Assembly: GCA_015056205.1 (NCBI GenBank) | Contig: SVGS01000006.1 | Coordinates: 1-64,000, forward strand | Origin: Clostridiales bacterium | GTDB taxonomy: Bacteria > Bacillota > Clostridia > Christensenellales > Aristaeellaceae | Reading direction: 5' to 3' | DNA length: 64,000 nucleotides | Part shown: one piece after another, positions 17,696 through 25,755 of the stretch | Numbering within the stretch: the stretch's first letter is position 1 | How the letters are laid out: each line of letters starts with the position of its first letter | Notes under the pieces: model-generated | What the model was told of the DNA's origin: nothing | The model's input: the letters and a program-made list of their open reading frames with translations, nothing else | The model's database searches: none | Translations under genes and position numbers: made by a program

Positions 17696-19249
17696 ATGGA
17701 TCTTGTTCTGAAACTGGGAATGCTGCTGCTGTTTTTCGGTGTGATGGTGTATGTTGGATTCTATTGCCGCAGGCATTCCACGGACGTCAATGGGTTTGTC
17801 CTCGGCGGGCGGAGCGTCGGCCCCTGGCTGACGGCCTTTGCCTATGGCACCTCTTATTTCTCGGCTGTGGTCTTTGTGGGATATGCCGGTCAGTTTGGCT
17901 GGAAATACGGTATCGCTTCGACCTGGATCGGACTGGCGAATGCCTTCCTCGGCTCTCTCCTGGCCTGGGCGGTGCTGGGACGCCGGACCAGGATCATGAC
18001 GCAGCATCTGCAGTCCAATACCATGCCGCAGTTTTTTGAAACCCGCTTTGACTCCCGGAGCCTGAAGATTCTGGCTTCCGCGATTATCTTCATTTTCCTG
18101 ATTCCCTATACGGCTTCTCTGTATAACGGCCTGAGCCGGCTGTTCGGGATGGCCTTCCATGTGGATTATGCGGTGTGCGTGATTGTCATGGCAATTCTGA
18201 CCGGTATCTATGTGATTGCCGGGGGCTACATGGCGACGGCCGTCAATGACTTTATTCAGGGCATCATTATGATCGCCGGAATTATCGCCGTTATTGCCGC
18301 GGTACTGACTTCCCAGGGAGGCTTTTCCGCCTCGCTGGCCAAACTGGCCGCGGTGGAAGATCCGGCGGTCAGCACGACTCCGGGCGTATTCAATTCCTTT
18401 TTCGGACCGGATCCGTGGAACCTGCTCGGTGTAATGATTCTGACCAGCCTCGGAACCTGGGGCCTGCCACAGATGGTGCAGAAATTCTATGCCATCAAGA
18501 GCGAAAAGTCGATCAACAAGGGAATGATTGTTTCCACCGTCTTTGCCGTGATCATTGCCGGCGGCAGCTATTTCCTGGGCGGCTTCGGGCGCCTCTTCTC
18601 CGGCCAGGTGGATGTGGCAAAGCAGGGGTATGATGCCATTGTGCCCACCATGCTGTCCAATCTGAGCCCGTTCCTGATCGCAGTGGTGGTGATCCTGGTG
18701 CTGAGCGCGTCCATGTCCACTTTGTCTTCCCTGGTGCTGACTTCTTCCTCCACGCTGACGCTGGATTTCCTGAAAAATATCCGGAAAAAGGAAATGAAGG
18801 AAGATACTCAGCTGAAGCTGATGCGGATCCTGATTGCCGTCTTTATTGCGATTTCCGCGGTCATTGCTATTTTCCAGTATCAGTCCGGAAGCGCGTTTAT
18901 CGCCCAGATGATGGGGATTTCCTGGGGCGCGCTGGCCGGAGCTTTCCTGGCGCCCTTCCTGTATGGCCTCTACTGGAAAAGAACCACGAAGATTGCCTGC
19001 ATGGTCAATTTATTCTTCTCCACGGTGGTCATGATTCTGAATGTGACCGCCAAGAGCTTTTTCCCGGCTTTCCTCCAGAGCCCCATCAATGCCGGTGCGT
19101 TCTGCATGCTGGCCGGGATGATTATCGTGCCGCTGATCAGCCTGATCACGCCCGCACCGGACCGGAACAAGGTCGAAAAAATCTTTGCCTGCTACGACCG
19201 CACGGTGGTTGTCCGGGCGAAGGATTCCATTGGATCGGAGGAGGAATAA
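17696..19249 (+). CDS. Sodium:solute symporter (SSS family)
   Basis: A 517-residue inner-membrane carrier with about 13 hydrophobic helices. Family features include GFVLGGRSVGPWLTAFAYGT (helix 1-2 region), YVIAGGYMATAVNDFIQGII (the sodium-binding and signature helix) and SASMSTLSSLVLTSSSTLT. Members couple sodium influx to uptake of proline, pantothenate, sialic acid, sugars or carboxylates; the substrate cannot be read from sequence. Length is typical. Its own promoter precedes it and a strong terminator follows 25 bases after the stop, so it is a single-gene transcript. Confidence 0.9.
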   Translation: MDLVLKLGMLLLFFGVMVYVGFYCRRHSTDVNGFVLGGRSVGPWLTAFAYGTSYFSAVVFVGYAGQFGWKYGIASTWIGLANAFLGSLLAWAVLGRRTRIMTQHLQSNTMPQFFETRFDSRSLKILASAIIFIFLIPYTASLYNGLSRLFGMAFHVDYAVCVIVMAILTGIYVIAGGYMATAVNDFIQGIIMIAGIIAVIAAVLTSQGGFSASLAKLAAVEDPAVSTTPGVFNSFFGPDPWNLLGVMILTSLGTWGLPQMVQKFYAIKSEKSINKGMIVSTVFAVIIAGGSYFLGGFGRLFSGQVDVAKQGYDAIVPTMLSNLSPFLIAVVVILVLSASMSTLSSLVLTSSSTLTLDFLKNIRKKEMKEDTQLKLMRILIAVFIAISAVIAIFQYQSGSAFIAQMMGISWGALAGAFLAPFLYGLYWKRTTKIACMVNLFFSTVVMILNVTAKSFFPAFLQSPINAGAFCMLAGMIIVPLISLITPAPDRNKVEKIFACYDRTVVVRAKDSIGSEEE

Positions 19250-19273
19250 CCCCTTCATTCAGAATACGGCGCG

Positions 19274-19307
19274 GCTCGGCGGGAACCATCCTGCCGGGCT
19301 GTTTTTT
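19274..19307 (+). terminator. Terminator after the symporter gene
   Basis: An 11-bp stem with two G-T pairs (19274-19284 with 19289-19299), loop ACCA, followed by TGTTTTTT. Confidence 0.88.
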
Positions 19308-19384
19308 CGAACCGAATCCGGCGCAGTCTGTCCCTCCGGCGGAACGACTCCGGAGGAATTTTTGGATTCTGCTGAAAAAAACGC

Positions 19385-19413
19385 TTTACAAATGGAGATG
19401 AATGTGTTAAGAT
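19385..19413 (+). promoter_or_regulatory. Promoter for tRNA-Ala
   Basis: TTTACA (19385-19390), 17-nt spacer, TAAGAT (19408-19413). The predicted start is about 5 bases before the mature tRNA 5' end. Confidence 0.72.
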
Positions 19414-19424
19414 ACCATCTGTTC

Positions 19425-19497
19425 GGGGCATTAGCGCAGTTGGTAGCGCACAACACTGGCAGTGTTGGGGTCAGGAGTTCGAATCTCCTATGCTCCA
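19425..19497 (+). tRNA. tRNA-Ala (anticodon GGC)
   Basis: A 73-nt cloverleaf. Acceptor GGGGCAT pairs with ATGCTCC and includes the G3-U70 pair that is the identity element for alanyl-tRNA synthetase. D stem GCGC/GCGC, anticodon stem CAACA/TGTTG with loop CTGGCAG (anticodon GGC, reading GCC), T stem AGGAG/CTCCT with loop TTCGAAT. Discriminator A; the 3' CCA is not encoded and must be added by nucleotidyltransferase. Confidence 0.96.
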
Positions 19498-19538
19498 CAA
19501 GCAAAAGGGCCATCCGACCGGATGGCCCTTTTGCTTGT
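19497..19538 (+). terminator. Very strong hairpin terminator after tRNA-Ala
   Basis: A perfect 19-bp inverted repeat (19497-19515 with 19520-19538) with a 4-nt loop GACC starts at the discriminator base of the tRNA. A-rich and T-rich segments inside the arms (AAAAGGGCC/GGCCCTTTT) make it a bidirectional terminator. Confidence 0.85.
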
Positions 19539-19545
19539 GGGTGAG

Positions 19546-19575
19546 TGAGTCACGGGGACGGTTCTCGTTGACTCA
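19546..19575. repeat. REP-like palindrome with GGGACGGTTC core
   Basis: TGAGTCA (19546-19552) and TGACTCA (19569-19575) enclose a 16-nt loop containing GGGACGGTTC (19555-19564). The same 10-base core recurs at 37637-37646, next to a HipA-like gene. Hairpins with this kind of core resemble REP-like elements of other clostridial genomes (recollection, not checked). Confidence 0.55.
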
Positions 19576-19679
19576 TTATCCCTGCCAACCTGCCATCCTT
19601 CCGGGGCGGGTTGCTGCTGAGTCTGATTCTCCGGATGGACTGACAGCGTCCCGCAAAGAACATTCAAAGGGGGAAGACT

Positions 19680-20521
19680 ATGGAACTGCACCGGTATCAT
19701 GATGTGAACAGAAGGGGAACCGTGGAACGGCTCTGCTATACCGCGAAGGATGCGGATGGAACCGTGGTTTCCAAGTATGCGAATGTCTACCTGCCTTACG
19801 GGTATTCCACGGCGCAAACCTATCCCGCGCTGTATCTCATTCACGGAGGCGGAGGGAACCCGGACGCCTGGCTGGACTGCTCCATGATTAAAACGCGCTG
19901 GACGCCTCCTTCGTGGAAAGCCGCTGCAAACCGTTCATCACAGTCTTCCCCGGCTTCTACAACCGGGATCCCGTCCGCAGCGGCGGCCGTCCGGATGAGG
20001 AAGCGGAGCGAGCGCACGTGCTCCGCTTCCAGCAGGAGCTGCGCAATGATCTGATCCCGGCGGTGGAAAAAGCTTTTTCCGTCCGTGCCTGCAGGGAATG
20101 CAGAGCGATCGGGGGCTTCTCCATGGGAGGCGTGACCACCTGGTTTGCCTTCCTGGAAAATCAGGACCTGTTTTCTGTGTTCCTGCCCCTGTCCGGTGAC
20201 TGCTGGCAGGTCTGCGGCCTGGGCGGCGGGAAGGAGACGGAAAAAACCGTCCGCTGTCTCCATGACCATACGGTGGAACAGGGGTATAAAAAAGAGGATT
20301 TCCGCATCTATGTCGGAACCGGTGATGAGGATATTGCGTATCTGAACCTGACGCCCCAGATTGAAGCGATGAAAAAATGCACGGACCTCTTTGAATTCAG
20401 CGAAAAGCCGGAAGAAGGAAATCTGCACTATACTGTGATGGAAAACGCCCCGCATATGTACGAAAAAGTATACCAGCATATTTACCACTATATGCCGGTG
20501 ATCTTTCCGGAAAAGGTGTAA
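19680..20521 (+). pseudogene. Alpha/beta-hydrolase esterase (feruloyl-esterase/Esterase D-like), frameshifted
   Basis: Two overlapping frames together form one esterase of about 280 residues. The first frame (19680 onward) gives YANVYLPYGY and the oxyanion motif LIHGGGGNPDAWL, then loses similarity after MIKT. The second frame, entered near 19894, continues with ALDASFVESRCKPFITVFPG, the nucleophile elbow GGFSMGGVTTW and the probable catalytic His in NAPHMYEKV. Restoring one A in the run AAAA at 19890-19893 would join them as MIKNALDASF. This is either a genuine one-base loss or a sequencing error in a homopolymer. The family includes feruloyl and acetyl-xylan esterases. There is no signal peptide, so the enzyme would be cytosolic. 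Confidence 0.8.
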
Positions 20522-20554
20522 GGAGCATAAAGAAAACCCGGAGGAAAAGCAAGT

Positions 20555-21289
20555 TTGAAACATTTCATACTGATTCTGCTGGCAGCGCTTCTGTGCCTGA
20601 CCGGCTGCAGCGCGGAGGAAAAGATGACATACCGCCGGATTTCCCAGGAAGAAGCAAAGCAGATGATGACCCGGGACGACGGGCACATCATCGTGGATGT
20701 CCGCCGCCGGGATGAATATGACGCCGGCCATATTCCCGGTGCGATTCTGATTCCAAACGAAAGCATCGGAACAGAGCCGCCGGAACAGCTTCCGGATAAA
20801 GAGAGGATCATCCTGATCTATTGCCGCAGCGGCAGGCGCAGTAAGGAAGCCGCGCAGAAGCTGGCGGATATGGGATATTCAAATATCTGTGAATTTGGCG
20901 GGATCATCGACTGGAAGGGAGAAATCACAACGGATAAATCGGCCATGAGCCTGAAAATCGGTGAAACCGAGGTTCCCGTTACCTGGGAGGACAATCCTTC
21001 CGCAGAAGCCATGAGGGAGCTTCTGCCGCTGACTGTGGAAATGTCCATGTACGGCGGATTTGAGCAGGTTGGCCCCATCGGCCGGGAAATTGTCAGCAAT
21101 GATGAACAGACGAAAACAGAGCCCGGGGACATTGTCCTGTATTCCGGTGATCAGATTGTCATTTTTTACGGAAACAACTCCTGGGCGTATACCCGCCTCG
21201 GGCATGTGGAGCTGACGCAGGCGGAAATGACGGAGCTGCTGGGCCATGGGGATATTACCATCACCATTTCAGCGGACGCGGAGAAATAG
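20555..21289 (+). CDS. Rhodanese-domain lipoprotein with cyclophilin-like C-domain
   Basis: A 244-residue lipoprotein: signal peptide with lipobox LTGC (about 15-18), then a rhodanese domain (about 28-125) with VDVRRRDEYDAGHIPGA and the active-site loop YCRSGRRS carrying the catalytic Cys, then a C-terminal beta-rich domain (about 132-240, KIGETEVPVTWEDNPSA, DIVLYSGDQIVIFYG) matching the cyclophilin-like DUF family. Rhodaneses transfer sulfane sulfur or act as binding modules; the role on the outer face of the membrane is unknown. The start is TTG 20555 after CGGAGG at about 10 bases. It follows the broken esterase by 34 bases. Confidence 0.85.
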   Translation: MKHFILILLAALLCLTGCSAEEKMTYRRISQEEAKQMMTRDDGHIIVDVRRRDEYDAGHIPGAILIPNESIGTEPPEQLPDKERIILIYCRSGRRSKEAAQKLADMGYSNICEFGGIIDWKGEITTDKSAMSLKIGETEVPVTWEDNPSAEAMRELLPLTVEMSMYGGFEQVGPIGREIVSNDEQTKTEPGDIVLYSGDQIVIFYGNNSWAYTRLGHVELTQAEMTELLGHGDITITISADAEK

Positions 21290-21292
21290 AAG

Positions 21293-22051
21293 CTAACAAC
21301 CGCAGTCCTTCTTCCTGCATCTGAAGAAGATGAACTCAGGGCGATGAATTGTCCCGCCAAACAAAGCGGGATACCGCGCTCTCATTTCGTCCGAAAGGTG
21401 GGCTTCCTGACATTCCTCGATCACGAATCCCGCACCGATCAGTCCGTTGATCAGACTGGAAACCGTTCTGTGATAGCACTCATATCCATTGACAACCCAA
21501 TCGACTTTCCGGAGTCCTTCCCTGCAGTAGTTTCGCAGGTTGGCATACAGACGTTCGCCGGTTTCAGTGCGGGTATACCGGTCATATACGCCATCCCATG
21601 CCGTCACAATCGGATGCGACATACTGAAAACAAGTTCGGCATCCTTCTTCATCAGTTGATGGATTTTCCGCATCAGGCCGGGAAAGTCCTCCGCATAATC
21701 AAAAACCAGGGAGCTTGTCACAAGGTCAAACGTTTCGCTGATGGTATCGATATCTTCCATGGCCATCTGCCGATAGAGAATGTTGCCGCCGCTGTTGTGC
21801 TCTTTTGCGTACTCCAGCATTTTGGCGGAAAGATCGATCCCCAGCACAGACGCTGCTCCCATGTCTGAATACTGTCTGGCATGCTGCCCCATGCCGCAGC
21901 CTATGTCCAGTATCTTCTTTCCGTGCAGATCCGGGAGCATGCCGAACAGAATCGGCGTCTCAATGCAGTCATTGAAATTCACATCATTGCTCCGGCTGCT
22001 TTGAAAGTTTTCAAAGAAAGCTTCGTTGTCATAGACATTCTGCTTGGACAT
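21293..22051 (-). CDS. Class I SAM-dependent methyltransferase
   Basis: A 252-residue methyltransferase. Motif I ILDIGCGMGQHARQY binds S-adenosylmethionine, followed by GIDLSAKML (motif II) and FDLVTSSLVFDYAEDF (motif IV region). The C-terminal half has the pattern of small-molecule methyltransferases of the UbiE/Methyltransf_11 type. The frame is open to 22162, but ATG at 22051 has GAGGAGG 6 bases upstream and opens with MSKQNVYDNEAFF, so it is preferred. It is convergent with the rhodanese gene (3 bases apart). The substrate is unknown. Confidence 0.85.
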   Translation of the reverse strand: MSKQNVYDNEAFFENFQSSRSNDVNFNDCIETPILFGMLPDLHGKKILDIGCGMGQHARQYSDMGAASVLGIDLSAKMLEYAKEHNSGGNILYRQMAMEDIDTISETFDLVTSSLVFDYAEDFPGLMRKIHQLMKKDAELVFSMSHPIVTAWDGVYDRYTRTETGERLYANLRNYCREGLRKVDWVVNGYECYHRTVSSLINGLIGAGFVIEECQEAHLSDEMRARYPALFGGTIHRPEFIFFRCRKKDCGC

Positions 22052-22334
22052 ATCGCGCCTCCTCATCATGAATCTATCTCCTGGAATCAGCTGCGGAAGC
22101 CATTCGCCCGTCCTTGATGAAGCGCGGCAAAATGCACGGCATCTCCCCTTTTCCTGATTCATTATGACAGATCAGAAAAGTCAAAGTATCGGAAAAGCCC
22201 TGTCAGGCTTTCCGGCTTCAATGATAGCATATCTTCAGGGACTTTTCAGGTTTATTTTCACGGGCGGCACCCATCCGGGGTCGTCCCCGGAAGTTTTCTG
22301 CTGCCATCCGCTTCACCTGCGGAATCCTCCTCCC

Positions 22335-22371
22335 AATCCCGGCCTTGAGCAAGCCGGGATTTTCTTTTCTG
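22335..22371 (+). terminator. Intrinsic terminator in the gene-poor stretch
   Basis: AATCCCGG and CTTG (22335-22347, one bulged C) pair with CAAGCCGGGATT (22350-22361), then TTTCTTTT. No recognisable gene lies immediately upstream on this strand. Confidence 0.75.
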
Positions 22372-22437
22372 TCGAATCAATGCCGTCTGGGTGAGGGGAA
22401 ATGGGACTTCCGGTGTCAAAACGTTCCCTCTTTCGGA

Positions 22438-22466
22438 TAGACACCGGTTTTGCGGCATGATATAAT
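22438..22466 (+). promoter_or_regulatory. Sigma-A promoter upstream of the amino-acid ABC genes
   Basis: TAGACA (22438-22443), 17-nt spacer, TATAAT (22461-22466). Predicted start is near 22473, leaving about 455 nt before the first gene. Confidence 0.75.
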
Positions 22467-22928
22467 CTGCATGAAGATGTTTTGCGTGTTCCGAAGATGG
22501 AATTCAATATCTTGATGATAAAGTTCTGGCAGAAATCCTCCGGGATACGGAACCGGAATTGCTGCAGTGAAATGCTGAACCGTCGTTGCCGATCGTTATG
22601 TCGAAGAAATCGGACTGAAGAAAAAACATCAGACTGAATGACCGGAGAAAACAAAAAGCTCCGGCTTGACCGTGATCATATTTGGGCTGCCGGGGCTTAT
22701 GCGGTACAGTTTTATCAAACTCCAGCATCCGTAAGAATCAGTATTGAGAAAGTAGAGAATTGGTGATAAACTGAGCATGCCATCTTTCCCTTCTTTGGCA
22801 CTTGTTTCACACAACCGCGTGATTTAGGATGGCCGGTGACATTCCAGGTTGATGGATGGGCAGCCTGAAACCGTCGGATCACCAGGATGCCCGATTCCTG
22901 CTCTTCGGAGAGAAAGGATGATAACCCG

Positions 22929-23609
22929 ATGAGTTTATCGGAGAAGCTCCACAAAATTTTGATCCAGGGGGATTCCTGGAAGACCATTCTGGGTGGTTTG
23001 TGGGTTACGGTCCAGATTTCGGCGCTTGCGCTGCTGATCGGTACGCTGCTGGGCGCGGTGATCTGCCTTTTGCGTACGCGGAAAAATCCGGTTCTCCGGG
23101 GCTTCGCTTCCGTCTATATTGCGATCCTTCGGGGCACGCCGGTGCTGATGCTGCTGCTTCTGCTGTATTACGGCGTGCTGGCCAGAGCCGGGGTAGCCCC
23201 GGTAATGGTGGCGGTGCTTACTTTCGCACTGAATGTGTCCGCCCATGTGGCGGAACTGCTTCGCTCCGCGTTGGAAGCAACGGACAAAGGGCAGGCGGAG
23301 GCGGCCAGAACCCTGGGCTTTTCCGCCTGGGATACCTTCCGGCTGGTGACGCTTCCGCAGGTGCTGCGGATTGCGAGGCCGGTATATCAGTCCACGATTG
23401 TAAACCTGATTCAGTGGACCAGCGTGGTCGGCTACGTGACCATTACGGATCTGACCCGCGTGATTAACAACACGGCCTCCCGGACGATGCAGCCGCTTCT
23501 GACGATCATCATCGGCATGCTGATTTATCTGGCAATGAGTTATATCGTCTTCGGGATATTTGCTTTGACGGACAAAATCAAACAGAGGAAACGGAGGGAA
23601 GCAGTATGA
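22929..23609 (+). CDS. Polar amino acid ABC transporter permease (HisM/GlnP type)
   Basis: A 226-residue inner-membrane permease with about five helices. WKTILGGLWVTVQISALALL at the N-terminus, the segment TPVLMLLLLLYYG and the EAA loop EAARTLGFSAWDTFRLVTLP identify the His/Glu/Gln/Arg permease family, which imports polar amino acids or opines. ATG 22929 (MSLSEKL) follows AAAGGA at about 10 bases; an in-frame ATG at 22887 is less well supported. The stop overlaps the ATPase start (ATGA). No substrate-binding protein is encoded nearby, so it must come from elsewhere or be absent. Confidence 0.9.
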   Translation: MSLSEKLHKILIQGDSWKTILGGLWVTVQISALALLIGTLLGAVICLLRTRKNPVLRGFASVYIAILRGTPVLMLLLLLYYGVLARAGVAPVMVAVLTFALNVSAHVAELLRSALEATDKGQAEAARTLGFSAWDTFRLVTLPQVLRIARPVYQSTIVNLIQWTSVVGYVTITDLTRVINNTASRTMQPLLTIIIGMLIYLAMSYIVFGIFALTDKIKQRKRREAV

Positions 23610-24700
23610 GTCTGATTGAAGTCAGGGGATTACAAAAGTCCTTCGGCCCGCTGGAAGTCCTGAAGGGGATCGATCTGACGGTGGAAAAAGGCGAGCGTAT
23701 CGCCATCATCGGCGGCAGCGGCTGCGGAAAAAGCGTGTTTCTGCGTTCCCTGTGCCTGCTGGAAAAGCCGGACGCGGGTCAGGTGTTCATCGATGGACAG
23801 GAAATCACAGCCAAAGGCGCGGACGTGGATCAGATCCGCCGCGGGATGGGGATGGTGTTTCAGAAGTTTCATCTGTTTTCCGAGATGAACGTGATGGATA
23901 ATCTGTGTCTGGCGCCGGTTCGCCTGAAAGGGATGAAACGGGAAGAAGCGGAAGCAAAGGCTATGGATCTGCTGGCTCAGGTTGGTCTCGCCTCCCGTGC
24001 CCACGCCTGGCCGACGGTGCTCTCCGGCGGCCAGCAGCAGCGCATTGCCATCTGCCGCTGTCTGATGATGGAGCCCAAGGTGCTCCTGTTCGATGAACCC
24101 ACCAGTGCGCTGGATCCGACCATGGTCGGGGAGGTGCTGGCGGTGATCCGGATGTTGGCGAAACGGGATATGAGCATGTTGATTGTGACTCATGAGATGA
24201 ACTTTGCCCGCGAGGTTGCTAACCGTGTCCTGTTTTTCGCTGATGGCGGGATTTACGAACAGGGAACGCCAGCGGAAATGTTTGATGCTCCGAAGCGGGC
24301 GAAGACCGTTGCCTTTATCAACAAGATCAAATACTTTGCCTATGAAATCAGTCGGAGGCATTTCGATTTGATGCAGGTTCAGGGCGGTATCCAGAGCTTT
24401 GGGGAAAAATACGGCATGGATCAGCCGCATACCTACCGGCTGCAGATCTGCTGTGAGGAATTGATCTATGATCTGATGAACAACTGTTATCCCGGACAGG
24501 AGAATGTTGATATCAAACTGACCATCGCTTACACGGAATCGAATGGATCGAACGAGATTACCCTGGACTGCGGCGGGAAGGAGTACAACCCGTTTGTTCA
24601 GCAGGATGACGGACTGAGCGTAACGATTCTGAAAAAAATGGCAAAACAGCTTGATTACCGGCAGGAGAATGCCCGCAATTACATCCACATCGTTCTTTAA
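23606..24700 (+). CDS. Amino acid ABC ATPase fused to a GHKL/RsbW-like domain
   Basis: A 364-residue protein, about 120 longer than ordinary GlnQ/HisP ATPases. Residues 1-245 are a complete ABC domain: Walker A GGSGCGKS, Q-loop VFQKFHLF, signature LSGGQQQRIAICRCL, Walker B VLLFDEPTSALDP and H-loop THE. Residues about 255-364 do not match ABC regulatory domains but resemble the GHKL ATPase fold of RsbW/SpoIIAB-type anti-sigma kinases: ICCEELIYDLMNNCY (N-box position), LDCGGKEYNPF (D-x-G box), DGLSVTILKKMA (G2 box) and NARNYIHIVL (terminal strand). The canonical N-box Asn appears replaced, so kinase activity is doubtful. The extra domain could regulate transport by binding a partner or nucleotide (inference). 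It is coupled to the permease by ATGA. Confidence 0.85.
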   Translation: MSLIEVRGLQKSFGPLEVLKGIDLTVEKGERIAIIGGSGCGKSVFLRSLCLLEKPDAGQVFIDGQEITAKGADVDQIRRGMGMVFQKFHLFSEMNVMDNLCLAPVRLKGMKREEAEAKAMDLLAQVGLASRAHAWPTVLSGGQQQRIAICRCLMMEPKVLLFDEPTSALDPTMVGEVLAVIRMLAKRDMSMLIVTHEMNFAREVANRVLFFADGGIYEQGTPAEMFDAPKRAKTVAFINKIKYFAYEISRRHFDLMQVQGGIQSFGEKYGMDQPHTYRLQICCEELIYDLMNNCYPGQENVDIKLTIAYTESNGSNEITLDCGGKEYNPFVQQDDGLSVTILKKMAKQLDYRQENARNYIHIVL

Positions 24701-24745
24701 GGGAACAACAGGAAATGATGGGCGGCCCCTTTCGTTTCTTTTTCC

Positions 24746-25546
24746 TCACATACCGAAAATTCGGACGGCATTTTCCAGGAAAATACGGCGGTATTCACTC
24801 TCCTCCAGCCCCATTTCCAGCAGGCAGGCGATATCCTTCTGCGGTTTCCACATGGGATAGTCCGTACCGAACATGACCCGGTCCGCGCCCCATTTTCCGA
24901 TCAGCTCCCGGGCTTTTTCGCAGCCCAGAAACCGGAATGAAGAGGAAGTATCCACGGCGATATTATCATAGCGCGAAAGCATGCTGACAGCTTCATCCCA
25001 TTTGCTCCAGCCGCCGAGATGCGCGCCGACAAACTTCAGTTTCGGAAAGCGCCGCAGAATATTCGCGATCCGGTTCGGATTGGAATAGTCGAAGCGATAG
25101 TCTCCGGTGTGCACCAGCACCGGAAGGCCGGTCTCTGAACAGAGCCCATAGATCCGCATGGCTTCAGGGGAATCGGCTTCGAAACGCTGAACGTCCGGAT
25201 GAAGCTTCACCCCCTTCAGTCCTAGCCCGACCAGCTCGCTGAAATCCCGCTCCGGATGCTCTGAATCCGGATGCAGTGTTCCCAGGCCCGTGAACGCTCC
25301 TTCCGACGCCGTGACCTCTCCGGAGATAAACCGGTTAATTGCGGAGGTCTGTCCGGGGACCGTCGCCACGGAGTGAACCAGGAAATGGGAAATTCCCGCC
25401 TCGCGCCCGATCCGGAGAAGGGTTCCCGCGGTGCCGTCGCTGCGCTCGAACTGAATTCCGTCGTAAAACCGCGCGATGCCCTCCACGGCTTTCGGCGCGA
25501 TGGCTTCCGGGTAGATATGGCAGTGCGCGTCAAATATGCTGTACAT
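24746..25546 (-). CDS. Amidohydrolase family 2 TIM-barrel protein
   Basis: A 266-residue metal-dependent hydrolase-like protein. FDAHCHIYPE gives the HxH metal ligands, GVKLHPDVQ follows, LVHTGDY and VGAHLGGW supply further histidines, and MFGTDYPMW carries the conserved Asp. The family (PF04909) includes decarboxylases such as ACMSD and various lactone hydrolases; the substrate is not deducible. ATG is preceded by GGAAAGGA at about 10 bases. It is convergent with the ABC operon and divergent from recQ. Confidence 0.87.
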   Translation of the reverse strand: MYSIFDAHCHIYPEAIAPKAVEGIARFYDGIQFERSDGTAGTLLRIGREAGISHFLVHSVATVPGQTSAINRFISGEVTASEGAFTGLGTLHPDSEHPERDFSELVGLGLKGVKLHPDVQRFEADSPEAMRIYGLCSETGLPVLVHTGDYRFDYSNPNRIANILRRFPKLKFVGAHLGGWSKWDEAVSMLSRYDNIAVDTSSSFRFLGCEKARELIGKWGADRVMFGTDYPMWKPQKDIACLLEMGLEESEYRRIFLENAVRIFGM

Positions 25547-25755
25547 GGCTGATTGTCCTTTCCGATTTCTCCGCTTCGTGTTTCCTTACACGGCGCGTCA
25601 GCGGCGGATCCGCGGATTGAAAGGGGTTACCGACAACAAAGTGTAACCGAAAAGTCAGTTGCACACAATACCTGAAAAATGTTTCGGCGGTTCTGCCGGC
25701 CGCAATGAGTGCCGCGGCCTTTGCGGAAGCTCCGGCAGGAGAATGAGGTGGATCA

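Larger units (their letters stand above)
22052..22928. other. Gene-poor stretch with terminator, promoter and possible gene remnant
   Basis: No convincing intact gene is present here. It holds the leader of the methyltransferase gene (right to left), a hairpin terminator at 22335-22371, a good promoter at 22438-22466, and about 460 nt of apparent leader before the amino-acid permease. A short protein-like stretch (DDKVLAEILRDTEPELLQ, from about 22512 to 22568) has no start codon and stops at once, which suggests a decayed gene. Base composition is lower in GC than the neighbours. Confidence 0.6.

Noticed and set aside
19425-19538. tRNA-Ala as an integration site for a mobile island
   Set aside because: No integrase, no repeated tRNA 3' end and no island-like gene content follow; the palindrome is better read as a terminator.
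25626-25649. GGTTAC/GTAACC inverted repeat upstream of recQ
   Set aside because: Only six pairs over a 12-nt loop and no matching site elsewhere; likely chance.
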